From: Bacteroidetes bacterium UBA5697
GTDB taxonomy: Bacteria; Bacteroidota; Bacteroidia; B-17B0; Aurantibacillaceae
Length of the DNA: 31,459 nt
Assembly (NCBI GenBank): GCA_002420145.1
Contig: DIHL01000054.1
Coordinates: 1-31,459, forward strand
Direction: 5' to 3'
Part shown: piece by piece, positions 23,394 through 31,276 of the stretch
Numbering within the stretch: the first letter of the stretch is position 1
Layout: the number at the start of each line of letters is the position of its first letter
Made by a program: the position numbers and the translations under genes
The notes under the pieces: generated by a model
What the model was told of the DNA's origin: nothing
The model's input: the letters and a program-made list of their open reading frames with translations, nothing else
Database searches by the model: none

Positions 23394-23401
23394 TATATTT
23401 G
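23394..23401 (+). promoter_or_regulatory. Candidate -7 box (TATATTTG)
   Basis: Exact TAnnTTTG match 50 bp upstream of the dehydrogenase start at 23452. The rest of the 158-bp gap holds only AT-rich sequence. Confidence 0.45.
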
Positions 23402-23451
23402 TATGATTATACCAAAAACTTGAGGTATAAATTAACTTATTTAAACGCATT

Positions 23452-24657
23452 ATGTCAAAATTTAAAATTGGTGTTCTTCGCGAAGAAAAATCACCGCCAG
23501 ATAAACGAGTTCCTTTAACTCCATTAATTTGTACCGAATTATTACGCACTTATCCTAATTTAGAAATCGTTATTCAACCTAGTAAAATTAGATGCTATAG
23601 CGATGAGGAATACTTAGCTTTTGGATTAACCTTACAAGAAGATTTAAGCGATTGCGATGTATTAATGGGCGTGAAGGAAGTTCCAAAAGAAAATTTAATA
23701 CCGGGTAAAAAATACTTTTTCTTTTCTCATACTATTAAAAAACAGGCTCATAATATTAAATTAATGAAAGCCTTGATTGAGAAGAAAATTCAAATGATTG
23801 ACTATGAAACTTTAACTGATAAAAACCATAACCGTATTATTGGTTTTGGGCGTTATGCAGGTATTGTTGGCGCTTATAATGGTATTTTAGGTTATGGTCG
23901 TAAATACGATTTATTTCAAATTAAACCCGCTAATTTATGCCGAGATAGAGCTGAAATGGAAGAGGAATTAAAGCGTGTAAAATTACCAAACATTAAAATT
24001 GCCTTAACGGGTGGTGGTCGTGTAGCTAATGGTGCTATCGAAACCTTATCGGCTTTAAGAATTAGAAAAGTAACACCCGAAGAGTTTTTAATGGCTTCTT
24101 TCAGAGAACCTGTTTATTGTCAGTTAAACCCTAGAGATTATGTAGAGCGTCCTGATGATCATAATTTTGATTTGAATGATTTCTTTAAACATCCTGAGCA
24201 CTTTGTTTCTAAATTTTCGCCTTATACTAAAGCAACTGACATTTTTATCTCTGCTCATTTTTGGGATCCTCGTTCTCCAAAAATGTTTACCACAGAAGAT
24301 ATGAAAGCTGATGATTTTAAAATGAGTGTAGTAGCTGATATTACTTGTGATATTGATGGTTCTGTGCCTACAACACTAAGAGCAAGTACTATTGACAAAC
24401 CATTTTATGGTTACAATCCTAAAACAGATAAAGAAGATGTCCCATTTAACAAAGAAACCATTTGTATTATGGCTGTAGATAATTTACCTTGTGAATTACC
24501 ACGTGATGCAAGCGATGATTTTGGTAAAGACTTAATGGAGAGAGTTTTACCTTTCTTATTTAAAGAAGACGTTGATAAAATTATAGAGCGTGCCAGTATT
24601 TGTAAAGACGGAAAATTAACTTCTAATTTTGAATACTTGAGCGACTATGCGTATTAA
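23452..24657 (+). CDS. Saccharopine dehydrogenase (lysine-forming)/LKR-like NAD(P) oxidoreductase
   Basis: 401 aa, cytoplasmic, AlaDH/PNT-like fold. N-terminal domain: KIGVLREEKSPPDKRVPLTP (5-24), KEVP, FFFSHTIKKQ (89-98) and IDYETL. The nucleotide-binding turn is TGGGRVANGAIE (186-197). The C-terminal part has VADITCDIDGSVPTT (294-308) and AVDNLPCELPRDAS (341-354). These blocks match Lys1-type saccharopine dehydrogenase and the lysine-ketoglutarate reductase half of LKR/SDH, which interconvert lysine plus 2-oxoglutarate and saccharopine. No saccharopine reductase partner lies nearby, so the exact reaction remains open. A strong terminator follows. Confidence 0.75.
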   Translation: MSKFKIGVLREEKSPPDKRVPLTPLICTELLRTYPNLEIVIQPSKIRCYSDEEYLAFGLTLQEDLSDCDVLMGVKEVPKENLIPGKKYFFFSHTIKKQAHNIKLMKALIEKKIQMIDYETLTDKNHNRIIGFGRYAGIVGAYNGILGYGRKYDLFQIKPANLCRDRAEMEEELKRVKLPNIKIALTGGGRVANGAIETLSALRIRKVTPEEFLMASFREPVYCQLNPRDYVERPDDHNFDLNDFFKHPEHFVSKFSPYTKATDIFISAHFWDPRSPKMFTTEDMKADDFKMSVVADITCDIDGSVPTTLRASTIDKPFYGYNPKTDKEDVPFNKETICIMAVDNLPCELPRDASDDFGKDLMERVLPFLFKEDVDKIIERASICKDGKLTSNFEYLSDYAY

Positions 24658-24664
24658 TACAAAC

Positions 24665-24697
24665 AAAAAAGGCTTAGAAAATATCTAAGCCTTTTTT
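24665..24697. terminator. Bidirectional terminator
   Basis: Perfect 14-bp stem AAAAAAGGCTTAGA and complement with a 5-nt loop, between convergent genes; the right end touches the stop codon of the FtsB-like gene. Confidence 0.88.
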
Positions 24698-24980
24698 ATT
24701 TCTGAACAAACACAAAAATATCTTCGTTATCTTTTTTCATATGATACTTTTCTCTTGCAAAAGTCTCTAAGCTCTTTTTATTGTTTTGCAATTCTACAAT
24801 CTCTTTCTTGTTTTTCTCTATTTCGCTTATGTAGTATTCTTTTTCTGTATTTAACTTATTGCACTTTGTAATTAATTCAAACTGTGTAAACACATCATTC
24901 TTGTCAAAATATAATAACCATACAATTAGGCCTATAACTACTAATAAGTATTTATTTTTTAATATTTTAAGGATTACCAT
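24696..24980 (-). CDS. FtsB/DivIC family cell-division protein
   Basis: 94 aa single-pass membrane protein. Short cytoplasmic N-terminus, one transmembrane helix (about 10-25), then a periplasmic coiled coil (about 35-75). The family motif is at the end: LETFAREKYHMKKDNEDIFVFV (core FAREKYHM). In the divisome it pairs with an FtsL-like protein and FtsQ and activates septal wall synthesis. The length and motif are typical. It is transcribed on its own; a TACATTTG -7 box lies 26 bp upstream. Confidence 0.87.
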   Translation of the reverse strand: MVILKILKNKYLLVVIGLIVWLLYFDKNDVFTQFELITKCNKLNTEKEYYISEIEKNKKEIVELQNNKKSLETFAREKYHMKKDNEDIFVFVQK

Positions 24981-25006
24981 TTAATAAAAGTACTATTTTA
25001 GTATCT

Positions 25007-25014
25007 CAAATGTA
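25007..25014 (-). promoter_or_regulatory. Candidate -7 box (TACATTTG) of the FtsB-like gene
   Basis: Exact TAnnTTTG match on the minus strand, 26 bp upstream of the start at 24980, within the 57-bp divergent region. Confidence 0.45.
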
Positions 25015-25037
25015 AACCTATTTGAAATCAAAAACCT

Positions 25038-25844
25038 ATGAAAATTAAAAATGTTATAAATATCTGTTTGTTAGTTGTTTTTACAATCACAACCTCCCAT
25101 GCTCAAGTAAAAACACTGGCTTATAAAGCAGGCCAACTTAAAAGCCAAAGAGTGAAAGATGCTTATGATACAAAATGGCCCCAATTACAGCAGGATTTAA
25201 AAGCAATAAAAGTAAATCCTGATGAATTTGACATATATATGCGCGCTTTTAAATACGAGAAAATTGTAGAAGTTTGGGTAAAAAATCAAGGGGATGTAAA
25301 ATATAAACTCTTTAAAACTTACGATATTTGTGCTAGTAGTGGAGATTTAGGTCCAAAACGAAAAGAAGGTGATGGACAAGTGCCAGAAGGGTTTTATAAG
25401 ATAGATTTATTTAATCCAAGTAGTGATTACTATTTAAGTATGCGAGTTAATTATCCAAACTCAAGCGATGTGATTTTAAAAGAAGGTTTAAATGCTGGAG
25501 GAGCTATTATGATACATGGCAGTTGTGTTACCATTGGTTGCTTGCCTATGACTGATGAGAAAATAAAAGAATTGTATGTATTATGCTTAGAAGCACGAAA
25601 TAGAAATGTGCCAGTTTATATAGACATCTACCCAATAAAATTTACTCCCGAAAATATCACTTACCTTGAAAAAAATTATCCGAAAAGTAAATTATCTTTT
25701 TGGAGAACGTTAAAATCAGGTTATGATTATTTTGAAGAAAACAAATGGCTTCCAAAAATAAGTGTGGATGCCAAGGGTAATTATTTTTTACCCGAAGAAG
25801 AAATCAATCAACAACAAGCAACCAAGCCAGTTAATAAGCTTTAA
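25038..25844 (+). CDS. YafK-type L,D-transpeptidase-fold protein
   Basis: 268 aa with signal peptide (1-22, ending SHAQ). The YkuD catalytic core is IHGSCVTIGC: His160, Gly161, Thr165 in place of the usual Ser, and catalytic Cys168. It is followed by LPMTDEKI, not the Arg of classical ErfK/YbiS enzymes. This variant, with a Met two residues after the Cys motif, is that of YafK (DpaA), which in E. coli removes Braun lipoprotein from peptidoglycan instead of cross-linking. Bacteroidota lack Lpp, so the substrate here is unknown. It acts on periplasmic peptidoglycan. A terminator lies 47 bp downstream. Confidence 0.85.
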   Translation: MKIKNVINICLLVVFTITTSHAQVKTLAYKAGQLKSQRVKDAYDTKWPQLQQDLKAIKVNPDEFDIYMRAFKYEKIVEVWVKNQGDVKYKLFKTYDICASSGDLGPKRKEGDGQVPEGFYKIDLFNPSSDYYLSMRVNYPNSSDVILKEGLNAGGAIMIHGSCVTIGCLPMTDEKIKELYVLCLEARNRNVPVYIDIYPIKFTPENITYLEKNYPKSKLSFWRTLKSGYDYFEENKWLPKISVDAKGNYFLPEEEINQQQATKPVNKL

Positions 25845-25890
25845 GCCAAATAAGGATACTAAAAAATAATTGTGCATAACATTACAATTT

Positions 25891-25917
25891 AAAGAGAGAT
25901 AGCAATATCTCTTTTTT
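25891..25917 (+). terminator. Terminator of the YafK-like gene
   Basis: Stem GAGAGATA/TATCTCTT (one G-T pair) with a 4-nt loop, followed by a T-run. It separates the gene from the GIY-YIG unit, which therefore has to be transcribed from its own or downstream sequences. Confidence 0.82.
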
Positions 25918-25935
25918 TATTTTAGTAGAATCGAC

Positions 25936-25962
25936 TTTGTCAGTTCGAGCGTAGTCGAGAAC
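25936..25962 (+). repeat. Upstream flanking palindromic repeat of the GIY-YIG unit
   Basis: Reads TTTGTCAGTTCGAGCG then TAGTCGAGAAC. It is an imperfect palindrome with outer arms GTTC/GAAC. It ends 9 bp before the GIY-YIG start and is the uninterrupted version of the copy at 11791-11838. Confidence 0.88.
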
Positions 25963-25971
25963 AAGAAAAAG

Positions 25972-26307
25972 ATGGTAATAAAATATTTATACGTTTATAT
26001 TGTAAGGTGTAATGATGGAACATATTATACCGGTATAACTAATAATATTGAAAAAAGACTTATAGAACATAATAAAGGAATACATACTGAATCTTATACT
26101 TATTCTCGTCGCCCTGTAGAATTAGCTTTTTGCGAACTATTTACAAATTACAACTTAGCCATTGAATGGGAAACAAAAATAAAAAAATGGAGTGTCAAAA
26201 AGAAAGAAGCGTTAATAAATTCAGATTGGAAAAAATTAATTGAAGAGGCAAAATGTAAAAATGTACCATCACACGAAATATATAATTCAAAAAAAAGCAA
26301 TAAATAG
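25972..26307 (+). CDS. GIY-YIG nuclease domain protein
   Basis: 111 aa, single GIY-YIG domain of the YhbQ/UPF0213 type. Landmarks: YVYIVRC (7-13), YYTGITNN (18-25), Arg29 in EKRL, His33 in EHN, YSRRPVELAF, and the metal-binding Glu67 in ETKIKKW, so the active site looks intact. Members cleave DNA strands and resemble homing or SLX1-like nucleases; the role of the small stand-alone bacterial ones is unclear. A short Lys/Ser-rich tail ends the protein. The gene is bracketed by inverted copies of a 27-nt palindrome: 9 bp upstream of the start, and directly abutting the stop. No Shine-Dalgarno or -7 box is visible. Its AAA/AAT-rich codon use is like the surroundings. Confidence 0.9.
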   Translation: MVIKYLYVYIVRCNDGTYYTGITNNIEKRLIEHNKGIHTESYTYSRRPVELAFCELFTNYNLAIEWETKIKKWSVKKKEALINSDWKKLIEEAKCKNVPSHEIYNSKKSNK

Positions 26308-26334
26308 CTTCTCGACTACGCTCGAAGTGACAAA
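26308..26334 (-). repeat. Downstream flanking palindromic repeat of the GIY-YIG unit
   Basis: Inverted copy of the 25936-25962 repeat, beginning at the base after the stop codon. It differs at two positions, which are paired in the hairpin (GTTC/GAAC becomes CTTC/GAAG), so pairing is kept. Confidence 0.88.
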
Positions 26335-26355
26335 AAACTAAACATACTTTACAAA

Positions 26356-26880
26356 TTGAAGGATCAAAACATCATACTAGAAACAGAAAGATTAATTCTA
26401 CGAGAAAAAGTAGTAGAAGATGCGCCATTTTTCTTTGAACTAAACTCAAATTATAATGTTGTAAAATATACAGGTGATGTTTCATTTAATAATTTGGAGG
26501 AAGCCGAAAACATTGTGCGCTACGTGATAAATCAATACAAAGAAAATGGTTATGGTCGTTGGTTAGTGACAGAAAAAGAAACCAATAATCCAATTGGTTG
26601 GTGCGGTTTAAAATTTCATACAGATACCAAAGAAACGGATATTGGATATAGATTTTTAGAAAGCGCCTGGGGAAAAGGTTATGCCACAGAATCTGCAAAG
26701 GCTTGCATAGATTATGGCTTTAAGGTTTTGAAACTTAATCGCATTTATGGCCAAGCTATGAAAGAAAATGTAAATTCTATTAATGTGCTGAAAAAATTAG
26801 GAATGACATATTTAAGAGAAGACTTATGTGAAGGTCATGATTCATACGTTTACGAATTAAAAAAAGAGAACTTTAAATAA
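26356..26880 (+). CDS. GNAT N-acetyltransferase, RimJ/RimL-like
   Basis: 174 aa. ILETERLILRE opens the domain, and the acetyl-CoA loop is in the block FLESAWGKGYATESAKACIDYGF (GKGYAT matches Q/RxxGxG/A). N-terminal strand and C-terminal LKKLGM and HDSYVYELKK are typical. Such enzymes acetylate protein N-termini, antibiotics or small amines; the substrate is unknown. The start is TTG at 26356, as no ATG precedes the conserved region; this start lies only 21 bp after the repeat that bounds the GIY-YIG unit. The membrane protein gene begins one base after its stop, so the two are translationally coupled. Confidence 0.85.
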   Translation: MKDQNIILETERLILREKVVEDAPFFFELNSNYNVVKYTGDVSFNNLEEAENIVRYVINQYKENGYGRWLVTEKETNNPIGWCGLKFHTDTKETDIGYRFLESAWGKGYATESAKACIDYGFKVLKLNRIYGQAMKENVNSINVLKKLGMTYLREDLCEGHDSYVYELKKENFK

Positions 26881-26881
26881 C

Positions 26882-28009
26882 ATGCGTCTTACACAACGTT
26901 TACAATTGATTAAATTGACTGTACTAGTTGGATTACTGGCATCTATTTTATTGAGTCTTAATTTATGGGCAGGAGCGCGCTATTTTCCAAAATCAACTTT
27001 CATACACGATTATTTTGGTGTACCAGCCCCTTATGATTATTTACAATTAGCCTTATTACTAATTCTTATTATCGCTTCTTTTTTAACACAAAAGAAACTC
27101 CCTACTCTACTTTTGGTTTTGTTTTCACTCTATTTATGCTTTGATGACCAAAACAGATTACAACCATGGTTTTTTAATTATGTTCTTATTCTGTTTATCT
27201 TATTGTTTTACAAACATCGGGTTGATGAACCAAATAATTACACCACTGTTTTTATATCCTTACAAATATTAGTGGCTCTTGTTTATGTGTTTAGTGGTAT
27301 CCAAAAAATGAATCCCGAATTTGTACCTGACACATTTGTGTGGTTAGTTGGATCATTTGATGGTGTTTTATCTCCCCGTCAAATACAACTCATGACAAAA
27401 TTTGGTCATATTGTTCCCTATTTTGAATTAAGTGTAGGCATATTATTATTAATCAAACCTTTACGATTTATTGCTTTGCCCTTAGTTATTTTAATGCATG
27501 TGTTTATTTTAATCATGCTTGGACCAACTGGTAAAGATTACAATTCTGTTGTATGGCCTTGGAATATTATTATGATAGCTTTAGTACTATTATTATTTGC
27601 TGATATTAAACCTGAACGCTTTTTTGATATTTCATTTTTATTTAAAGGTATTAGCTTTTATATCGTGATTACATTAATGCTGATTTTTCCTGTGTTTAGT
27701 TTAAAAAATCAATATGATTCTTATTTATCAAGTTCGCTCTATTCTTCTAATTTAAATGATTGCCAATTAATATTATCTAATAAAGCTTATGATAAATTAC
27801 CATTTTACATCAAACATTTTACGACTACCGATGATAACCATCATGTGATTGATATTAAACGTTGGGCCATTGATGAATTAAATGTACCCTGTGTGCCCGA
27901 ATATAGAATATTTAAAACCGTGCATTGGTACGTTATTAAAATAACTGAAACCGATTCGAAAGAAGTAGAATTTAATTTTATTGAACGAGAGAAATTAATT
28001 GATTTTTAA
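26882..28009 (+). CDS. Polytopic membrane protein, HTTM-like
   Basis: 375 aa with about eight or nine hydrophobic helices (first at 13-30) and a soluble C-terminal part from about 280. The segment VALVYVFSGIQKMNPEFVPD and the following helix with the 'HVFILIMLGPTGKDYNSVVWPWNI' region resemble HTTM-type (gamma-carboxylase N-terminal-like) and DoxX-like membrane proteins. The assignment is by look only. It begins one base after the GNAT stop, so the pair is an operon; a joint role in modifying a lipid or membrane substrate is speculation. Confidence 0.55.
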   Translation: MRLTQRLQLIKLTVLVGLLASILLSLNLWAGARYFPKSTFIHDYFGVPAPYDYLQLALLLILIIASFLTQKKLPTLLLVLFSLYLCFDDQNRLQPWFFNYVLILFILLFYKHRVDEPNNYTTVFISLQILVALVYVFSGIQKMNPEFVPDTFVWLVGSFDGVLSPRQIQLMTKFGHIVPYFELSVGILLLIKPLRFIALPLVILMHVFILIMLGPTGKDYNSVVWPWNIIMIALVLLLFADIKPERFFDISFLFKGISFYIVITLMLIFPVFSLKNQYDSYLSSSLYSSNLNDCQLILSNKAYDKLPFYIKHFTTTDDNHHVIDIKRWAIDELNVPCVPEYRIFKTVHWYVIKITETDSKEVEFNFIEREKLIDF

Positions 28010-28226
28010 AATGATATATCGTACCTACGGCATTTTCATTTTTGTTTCACTATTTAGCTACATATATTTAACTCCTTTGAGGTTGTTTTGTATTTATCAT
28101 TTAGAAATAAAGGGATAAACCAAATAGTTAATAAACCTATTGAGTTCTATGAAAACATATTTTTCACTATCTTTACTCTACAATTTGTTTACGTAATTAT
28201 TTATGTAAATGCAACTTTCCAATAGT

Positions 28227-29291
28227 ATGAAAAAAGTATCTTTTCTTTATTTAATGATTATTTCCAGTATTGTATTTGCTCAAATCCCTCCTGGTTATTA
28301 CAATACTGCTCAAGGTTTAACTGGCAATGCTCTTAAAACTGCTTTACATAACATTATTGATAATCATACACAAGTTTCATATAGTGGGTTATGGAACGCT
28401 TATAAAAAAACAGACATCAAACCAAATGGAAAAGTATGGGATATGTATAGTGATATTCCTTCAGGAACACCTCCTTATCAATTTACATTTGTAACAGATC
28501 AATGTGGTAATTACTCTGTAGAAGGAGATTGCTATAATCGTGAACATAGTTGGCCACAAAGTTGGTTTAATTCTTTAACGGGTCCTGTTTCTGATTTATT
28601 TCATGTGTATCCAACCGATGGTAAAGTAAATGGATTGAGAAGTAATTATCCTTATGGAAATGTAACCGTAACAGATACCATCACTTTAAACGGAAGTAGA
28701 TTTGGAAATTGCTCTGATTTAGGCTACAGTTTAAAAGCATTTGAACCTATTGATGAATATAAAGGTGATTTAGCAAGAACTTATTTTTATATGAGTACTC
28801 GGTATTATACCGAAGATGCAGGATGGTCAACTTCGGCAGCAACCAATAAATCAACTATTCTTCCTTGGCAAGTCAATGTATTATTACAATGGCATCATCA
28901 AGACCCTGTGAGTGCAAAAGAAATTGCGCGAAACGATTCTATTTATTACAAATTTCAAAACAACCGAAACCCATTTATTGATAATCCTCAATGGGCCGAT
29001 AGTATTTGGACAATGGACGTGACTGTGTTTTTACAACAGTATGAATTTGCTTATGCTTTTTCATTAGCACCAAATCCTTCACAAGATGTGTTTTCGATTA
29101 CAGCTCAAACAAAGTATACAGATAACTGTACTATTACCATAACGGATATTACAGGAAAACTAATCGAAGAACATCATACTTCTTTTATGGAAGCTCTGCA
29201 AATAGATTGTAGTAAATGGCAAAAAGGATTGTATTTTATAACAGTGAGTAATTCTCAATCACGTTCTAACTTTAAGTTTTTGAAAGAATAA
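28227..29291 (+). CDS. Endonuclease I (EndA/NucM) family, T9SS-exported
   Basis: 354 aa from the ATG at 28227, which puts a standard signal peptide (ending VFAQ) at the N-terminus; an ATG six codons upstream is less likely. The His-Me-finger site is YNREHSWPQSWF (His107), followed by LFHVYPTDGKVNGLRSNYPYG, both diagnostic for secreted endonuclease I. The C-terminal 80 residues (SLAPNPSQDVFSI, ITDITGKLIEE, KGLYFITVSN) are a T9SS type A sorting domain. The protein probably degrades extracellular DNA or RNA, perhaps for phosphate and nucleoside supply. The 217-bp upstream gap shows no firm promoter. Its stop is 3 bp from that of the convergent U32 gene. Confidence 0.9.
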   Translation: MKKVSFLYLMIISSIVFAQIPPGYYNTAQGLTGNALKTALHNIIDNHTQVSYSGLWNAYKKTDIKPNGKVWDMYSDIPSGTPPYQFTFVTDQCGNYSVEGDCYNREHSWPQSWFNSLTGPVSDLFHVYPTDGKVNGLRSNYPYGNVTVTDTITLNGSRFGNCSDLGYSLKAFEPIDEYKGDLARTYFYMSTRYYTEDAGWSTSAATNKSTILPWQVNVLLQWHHQDPVSAKEIARNDSIYYKFQNNRNPFIDNPQWADSIWTMDVTVFLQQYEFAYAFSLAPNPSQDVFSITAQTKYTDNCTITITDITGKLIEEHHTSFMEALQIDCSKWQKGLYFITVSNSQSRSNFKFLKE

Positions 29292-29294
29292 CGA

Positions 29295-31163
29295 TTAATA
29301 ATCGTCGTCTTCAAATTCTAGTTCAGCATCTTTTTCCCAAATTTCCATTTCGCAGGGCTTGCAATTAAATTTCAATTTATATGCATTGTCGCCATGTGTT
29401 AAGGTTAAAGGCTCCACCACTTTTTCGCCCATGGTATCTCTTTGAAAACGGGCGCATTTCCCTAATTCATATTTCACACAGTATTTTGTAACCATGACAC
29501 GTGATTTACCTGGATCCCATTGTAATTCAAATGCTTTTTCTATTTCGGTAACACCATGACGTTTATAAAATGCTTTCGCCATGTGGTTTGATACGTTGTA
29601 AGTAAAATCTAATTGAGAAACAGGATACGGATGATCTGTTTTTTGAATTTGAAATTCTTCGCGGTGGTATTCTTTAATTCTAATATCAATTAATTGTTCT
29701 AACACTACCCTTCTTACTTCGTTGATTTTAGAAATTGGTAAAAACCAATTTTGAGAAAACTCAACATTTATATTATCAATAATAAATGGTGTGCCTCCTG
29801 CTTTAGATAAATTTTTTTTAATATTTGGAATCGTTGACTCTTCGTTTTTAGCTAATTCTTTTACTGCTTCAAAAGAAGATATACTTTGATGACCATCTTC
29901 ATCAATAGCTACTAACATAAAACCATCATTGGTTTCGGTAAAGGTAAAATTAACACCAATTTTTCTAATAGCACTATCATCTCTTTCCACCAAACGAATA
30001 AACTCAGCATCAGAGTTTCTATAAATAACAGTTCCTGGAGCTATGTTTTTAAATGTATTTGGTACAACAATATTGTTAACGATAATATTAATTTGCATAC
30101 CATCAGGCTCATTATTTTCATTAATAAAATACAAGCCATCGCCATTATTTAATTTCTCATAATTTTCGATGATATAACCATTGGCTTTAGTTTCAATTAG
30201 CTTTCCAATGTATTGCCCTTGTGATTTAGGGCTTTCCCATGAACCAATTTTTTCGGTACGCTTATTTACAAAGTAATCGGTGTAACCTCTGTTAAAGCTT
30301 CTGTCCATTTCTGGATCAAAATTGAAAAAGGTTCTACCAGAAGATGCTTTTTGGTATGATTCATTATTTTCTAAAAAGGCATCTAATTTTTTACGTAAAT
30401 AGGATGTATTGTTTTTTACATACACCATATCTTTTAAACGACCTTCAATTTTAAAAGAAGTGACACCTGCTTCAATTAAATTAGGCAATTGATCACTTAA
30501 GTCTAAATCTTTAATAGATAACAAGTGACTATTAGAAATCAAAGTTTTTCCAGTACCATCTACTAAATTATACGGTAAACGACAGTTTTGTGCGCAAGAA
30601 CCTCTATTGGCACTTCGTTCGCCATTGGCAATACTCATGTAACAATTACCACTAAACGAAACGCAAAGAGCACCAGAAACAAAAAATTCAAGCTCCACAT
30701 CTGTTGCTTGATGAATGTCTTTTATTTGATCTAAATTTAATTCACGAGCTAAAACCACTCGTTTCATTCCGGCATCTGCTAAAAACTTAACATGTTTTGG
30801 GTCTCGGTTATTTGCTTGTGTACTAGCATGAATAACAATTGGAGGTAAATCCATTTCTAAAACGGCCATATCTTGAACAATCAAAGCATCAACTCCGATG
30901 GCATATAGTTCGTGTATTAGTTTTTTGCAATCTTCTAGTTCATGATCGTATAAAATGGTATTAACTACCACAAACACTTGAGCTTTAAACAAATGGGCGT
31001 ATTCTACTAAAGCTTCAATATCTTCAATAGAGTTAGTAGCATTTGAACGAGCACCAAATTGAGGTGCTCCAATATATACAGCATCGGCACCAGCATTAAT
31101 GGCTGCCATACCTTGCACCAAATTTTTGGCAGGTGCTAAAATTTCAACTTTCTTTTTCATCAT
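29295..31163 (-). CDS. U32 family protein (RlhA/TrhP-like)
   Basis: 622 aa. N-terminal TIM-barrel-like U32 domain: EILAPAKNLVQGMAAINAGADAVYIG and HASTQANN. The Cys cluster GALCVSFSGNC (Cys167, Cys174) and SCAQNC (Cys190, Cys194) matches the iron-sulfur ligand region of U32 enzymes. Then comes the usual SIKDLDLSDQLPNLIEAGVTSFKIEGRLKD block. The proteins once called collagenases are now mostly known as RNA hydroxylation enzymes (RlhA on 23S rRNA, TrhP on tRNA U34) or ubiquinone hydroxylases. A long C-terminal extension with four Cys (562, 570, 601, 604) may bind zinc. Met2 is an equally possible start. Which RNA it modifies is not determinable here. Confidence 0.87.
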   Translation of the reverse strand: MMKKKVEILAPAKNLVQGMAAINAGADAVYIGAPQFGARSNATNSIEDIEALVEYAHLFKAQVFVVVNTILYDHELEDCKKLIHELYAIGVDALIVQDMAVLEMDLPPIVIHASTQANNRDPKHVKFLADAGMKRVVLARELNLDQIKDIHQATDVELEFFVSGALCVSFSGNCYMSIANGERSANRGSCAQNCRLPYNLVDGTGKTLISNSHLLSIKDLDLSDQLPNLIEAGVTSFKIEGRLKDMVYVKNNTSYLRKKLDAFLENNESYQKASSGRTFFNFDPEMDRSFNRGYTDYFVNKRTEKIGSWESPKSQGQYIGKLIETKANGYIIENYEKLNNGDGLYFINENNEPDGMQINIIVNNIVVPNTFKNIAPGTVIYRNSDAEFIRLVERDDSAIRKIGVNFTFTETNDGFMLVAIDEDGHQSISSFEAVKELAKNEESTIPNIKKNLSKAGGTPFIIDNINVEFSQNWFLPISKINEVRRVVLEQLIDIRIKEYHREEFQIQKTDHPYPVSQLDFTYNVSNHMAKAFYKRHGVTEIEKAFELQWDPGKSRVMVTKYCVKYELGKCARFQRDTMGEKVVEPLTLTHGDNAYKLKFNCKPCEMEIWEKDAELEFEDDDY

Positions 31164-31276
31164 TTAGATTGGCAAAGGTCTGCATTTATTTGCTTGATTG
31201 CAAATGAGATATGAAATTAGGAATTGGTGAAAGTTTTATGGTTTATGTTATTTTTTAGAGTATGTTGAATTATAGC

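Noticed and set aside
28041..28070. TTTG / TATATTTA pair upstream of the endonuclease gene
   Set aside because: Spacing is 18 instead of 19, the last base deviates and it lies about 155 bp from the start; too weak to list as a promoter.
29291..29305. Palindrome ACGATTAATAATCGT between convergent stops
   Set aside because: Too small a loop and no T-run; partly coding; not convincing as a terminator.
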